From Nocardioides humi (GTDB lineage Bacteria; Actinomycetota; Actinomycetes; Propionibacteriales; Nocardioidaceae), in the NCBI RefSeq assembly GCF_006494775.1, contig NZ_CP041146.1:2108001-2172000 (forward strand): 64,000 bases of DNA, written 5' to 3'. The translations under genes were made by a program, and so were the position numbers. The number at the start of each line of letters is the position of its first letter. The first letter of the stretch is position 1. The notes under the pieces were generated by a model, which saw only the letters and a list, made by a program, of their open reading frames with translations, was not told the origin of the DNA and searched no databases. Shown here piece by piece: positions 63,080 through 64,000 of the stretch.

Positions 63080-63675
63080 GACGGAACCTCCGGTGAGAGT
63101 GCGGCCTCCACAGCGGGGTGCGGGGACCGCAGGTGGGACTGGACCAGGCGCCGGCTGCGGTGCAGCCGGACCCGCGCGGTGGCCGGCTTCACCCCCAGCA
63201 CGGCCGCCGCGTCCGTGACGGACAGCCCCTCGACGGCGACGAGCTCCATGAGCGCCCGGTCGCGCGGGCGCAGGGCCTGCAGGGCGTCGTACAGCTGGCG
63301 GGTCTCGCGCTCGGCGTCGATCCGCTCCTCGATCCGGGCCACGCTGTCGGGGTCGAGCAGGCGGCGGCCGGCGATCTTGCGTACGGCGGCCCGCTGCCGG
63401 CCCTGCCGCCGGAACTCGGCGGCCACGACGTTGCGCGCCACCCCCGTCAGCCAAGCGGCGGGGTTGCCCCGGTCGGGTCGATAGCCCGCTGCGGCGTCGA
63501 CGGCCGCCACGAACACGTCGGCGGTGAGATCCGCCGCGAGGTGCGGGTCGGCGACCCTCCGAGCGACGAAGCGCTGCACGGTGTCGAGGTGGGTGCGGTA
63601 GAACGCCTCGAAGACGTCGGGGTCGTGGCCGATGCGGCGGACGTCGTCCGGGTCATCGGCTCGCTGCTGGTTCAT
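63076..63675 (-). CDS. ECF-type RNA polymerase sigma factor
   Basis: A 199-residue sigma factor. Region 2 reads VFEAFYRTHLDTVQRFVARR, AADLTADVFVAAVDAAAGY, and NPAAWLTGVARNVVAAEFRR; region 4 reads LRPRDRALMELVAVEGLSVT then VLGVKPATARVRLHRSRRLV. No extra domain is present. It directs polymerase to specific promoters. It overlaps the anti-sigma candidate by four bases. ATG 63675. Confidence 0.93.
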   Translation of the reverse strand: MNQQRADDPDDVRRIGHDPDVFEAFYRTHLDTVQRFVARRVADPHLAADLTADVFVAAVDAAAGYRPDRGNPAAWLTGVARNVVAAEFRRQGRQRAAVRKIAGRRLLDPDSVARIEERIDAERETRQLYDALQALRPRDRALMELVAVEGLSVTDAAAVLGVKPATARVRLHRSRRLVQSHLRSPHPAVEAALSPEVPS

Positions 63676-63719
63676 GCCCTCTCTTGGCGCCAGGGGTCCT
63701 CGACGTTACAGCCGCGATC

Positions 63720-63936
63720 CCTAGTAGTGTGTCGCGGCCAAAGCATGGTGTTGGGAGGTGTCCAGGTGCGTGCATCGCAAGGCGGCGTAGCGACGGCATA
63801 CCGGGTTGTCGGGCAGGAGCGGAGCGACTTCCCGACAACCCGGGGCTCCGCTGGCGTCTTCCGAGCTTCGCCAACGCGGCGAGGTGCGTGCCTGGGCGAC
63901 TGCCAGCCCGCGTTCTAGCTGCGACGCGCTACTAGG
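63720..63936 (+). repeat. hairpin element B (family with 23537 and 45432)
   Basis: A 217-base element. Terminal arms CCTAGTAGTGTGTCGCGGCC (63720-) and the complement ending in CTACTAGG (63936) match at 17 of 21, with three of four mismatches G.U-type. The inner stem 63762-63773 with 63884-63895 has 12 pairs, four G.U. It also contains a 13-base perfect inner inverted repeat (63801-63813 with 63831-63843). It lies between divergent genes. Confidence 0.75.
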
Positions 63937-63944
63937 ATGGCGGG

Positions 63945-64000
63945 GTGCGGGATCTCAAGGCGTTGCCCAAGGCGCACCTCCACCTGCACTTCACCGGCTC
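63945..64000 (+). CDS. adenosine deaminase-like gene, 5' end only
   Basis: GTG 63945 opens V-R-D-L-K-A-L-P-K-A-H-L-H-L-H-F-T-G, the amino-terminal metal-binding pattern PKAxLHxH of adenosine deaminase/adenine deaminase enzymes. The window ends after about 18 codons. It is divergent to the sigma factor, with element B between. Substrate is not proven; related enzymes act on adenosine or aminofutalosine. Confidence 0.75.
   Translation, partial: MRDLKALPKAHLHLHFTG

Overview
The window is high-GC DNA from an actinobacterium, most likely Nocardioides or a close relative. The evidence is the strong G/C third-position bias, GTG/TTG starts, 4-base start/stop overlaps, a complete mce lipid-import operon, an acidic-tailed NusG and an actinobacterial RpoB/RpoC pair. 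The genus is inferred; no 16S gene is present.

Layout. (1) 1-12.2 kb: citrate synthase, then divergent regulator/transporter pairs (LysR/DMT exporter, GntR/MFS). Next come a PdxR-type regulator facing a pyridoxamine-oxidase-like protein, a two-component system beside an ABC exporter, and serC. (2) 12.2-25.6 kb: accessory genes. These include an Uma2 remnant, two tandem sulfotransferases, a macro-domain protein and topoisomerase IB. A small-peptide/methyltransferase/propeller operon and a Nudix/hydroxyacid-oxoacid transhydrogenase/DUF1648 operon follow, then a geranylgeranyl-reductase-like enzyme and an intact Uma2. (3) 25.7-35.8 kb: secreted propeller and Ig-like proteins sharing one C-terminal cassette, a lipoprotein, a second two-component system, and an HxlR/oxidoreductase pair. 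(4) 36-61.3 kb: the transcription/translation core, tRNA-Trp-secE-nusG, rplKA, rplJL and rpoBC. A full mce operon (ATPase, two permeases, six Mce proteins, two accessory proteins) sits between rplL and rpoB, and an aspartate aminotransferase gene between rplKA and rplJL. (5) 61.3-64 kb: TetR and membrane protein, an ECF sigma factor with a probable anti-sigma partner, and the start of an adenosine deaminase-like gene.

Two results cut across the window. First, at least 14 single-base deletions, nearly all in runs of three to five G or C, break genes including the essential rplL, rplJ and nusG. Reading across each run restores a normal protein, so these are most likely sequence or assembly errors rather than pseudogenes. 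Second, three dispersed elements (23537-23700, 45432-45591, 63720-63936) share an internal core but each has its own terminal inverted repeat. Their inner stem shows a compensatory base-pair swap and tandem G.U pairs on the + strand. They behave like a structured RNA, a folded single-strand element or a MITE-like family that I do not recognise, and they are the best candidate for something undescribed.

Regulation is visible in several intergenic regions. There are imperfect or perfect palindromes between divergent genes, leaderless -10/start arrangements, sigma-70-type promoters for rpoB and tRNA-Trp, paired TetR-like operators before the mce operon and before the TetR operon, a possible L10 leader, and strong hairpin terminators after rplJL, rpoC, rplKA and the aminotransferase.
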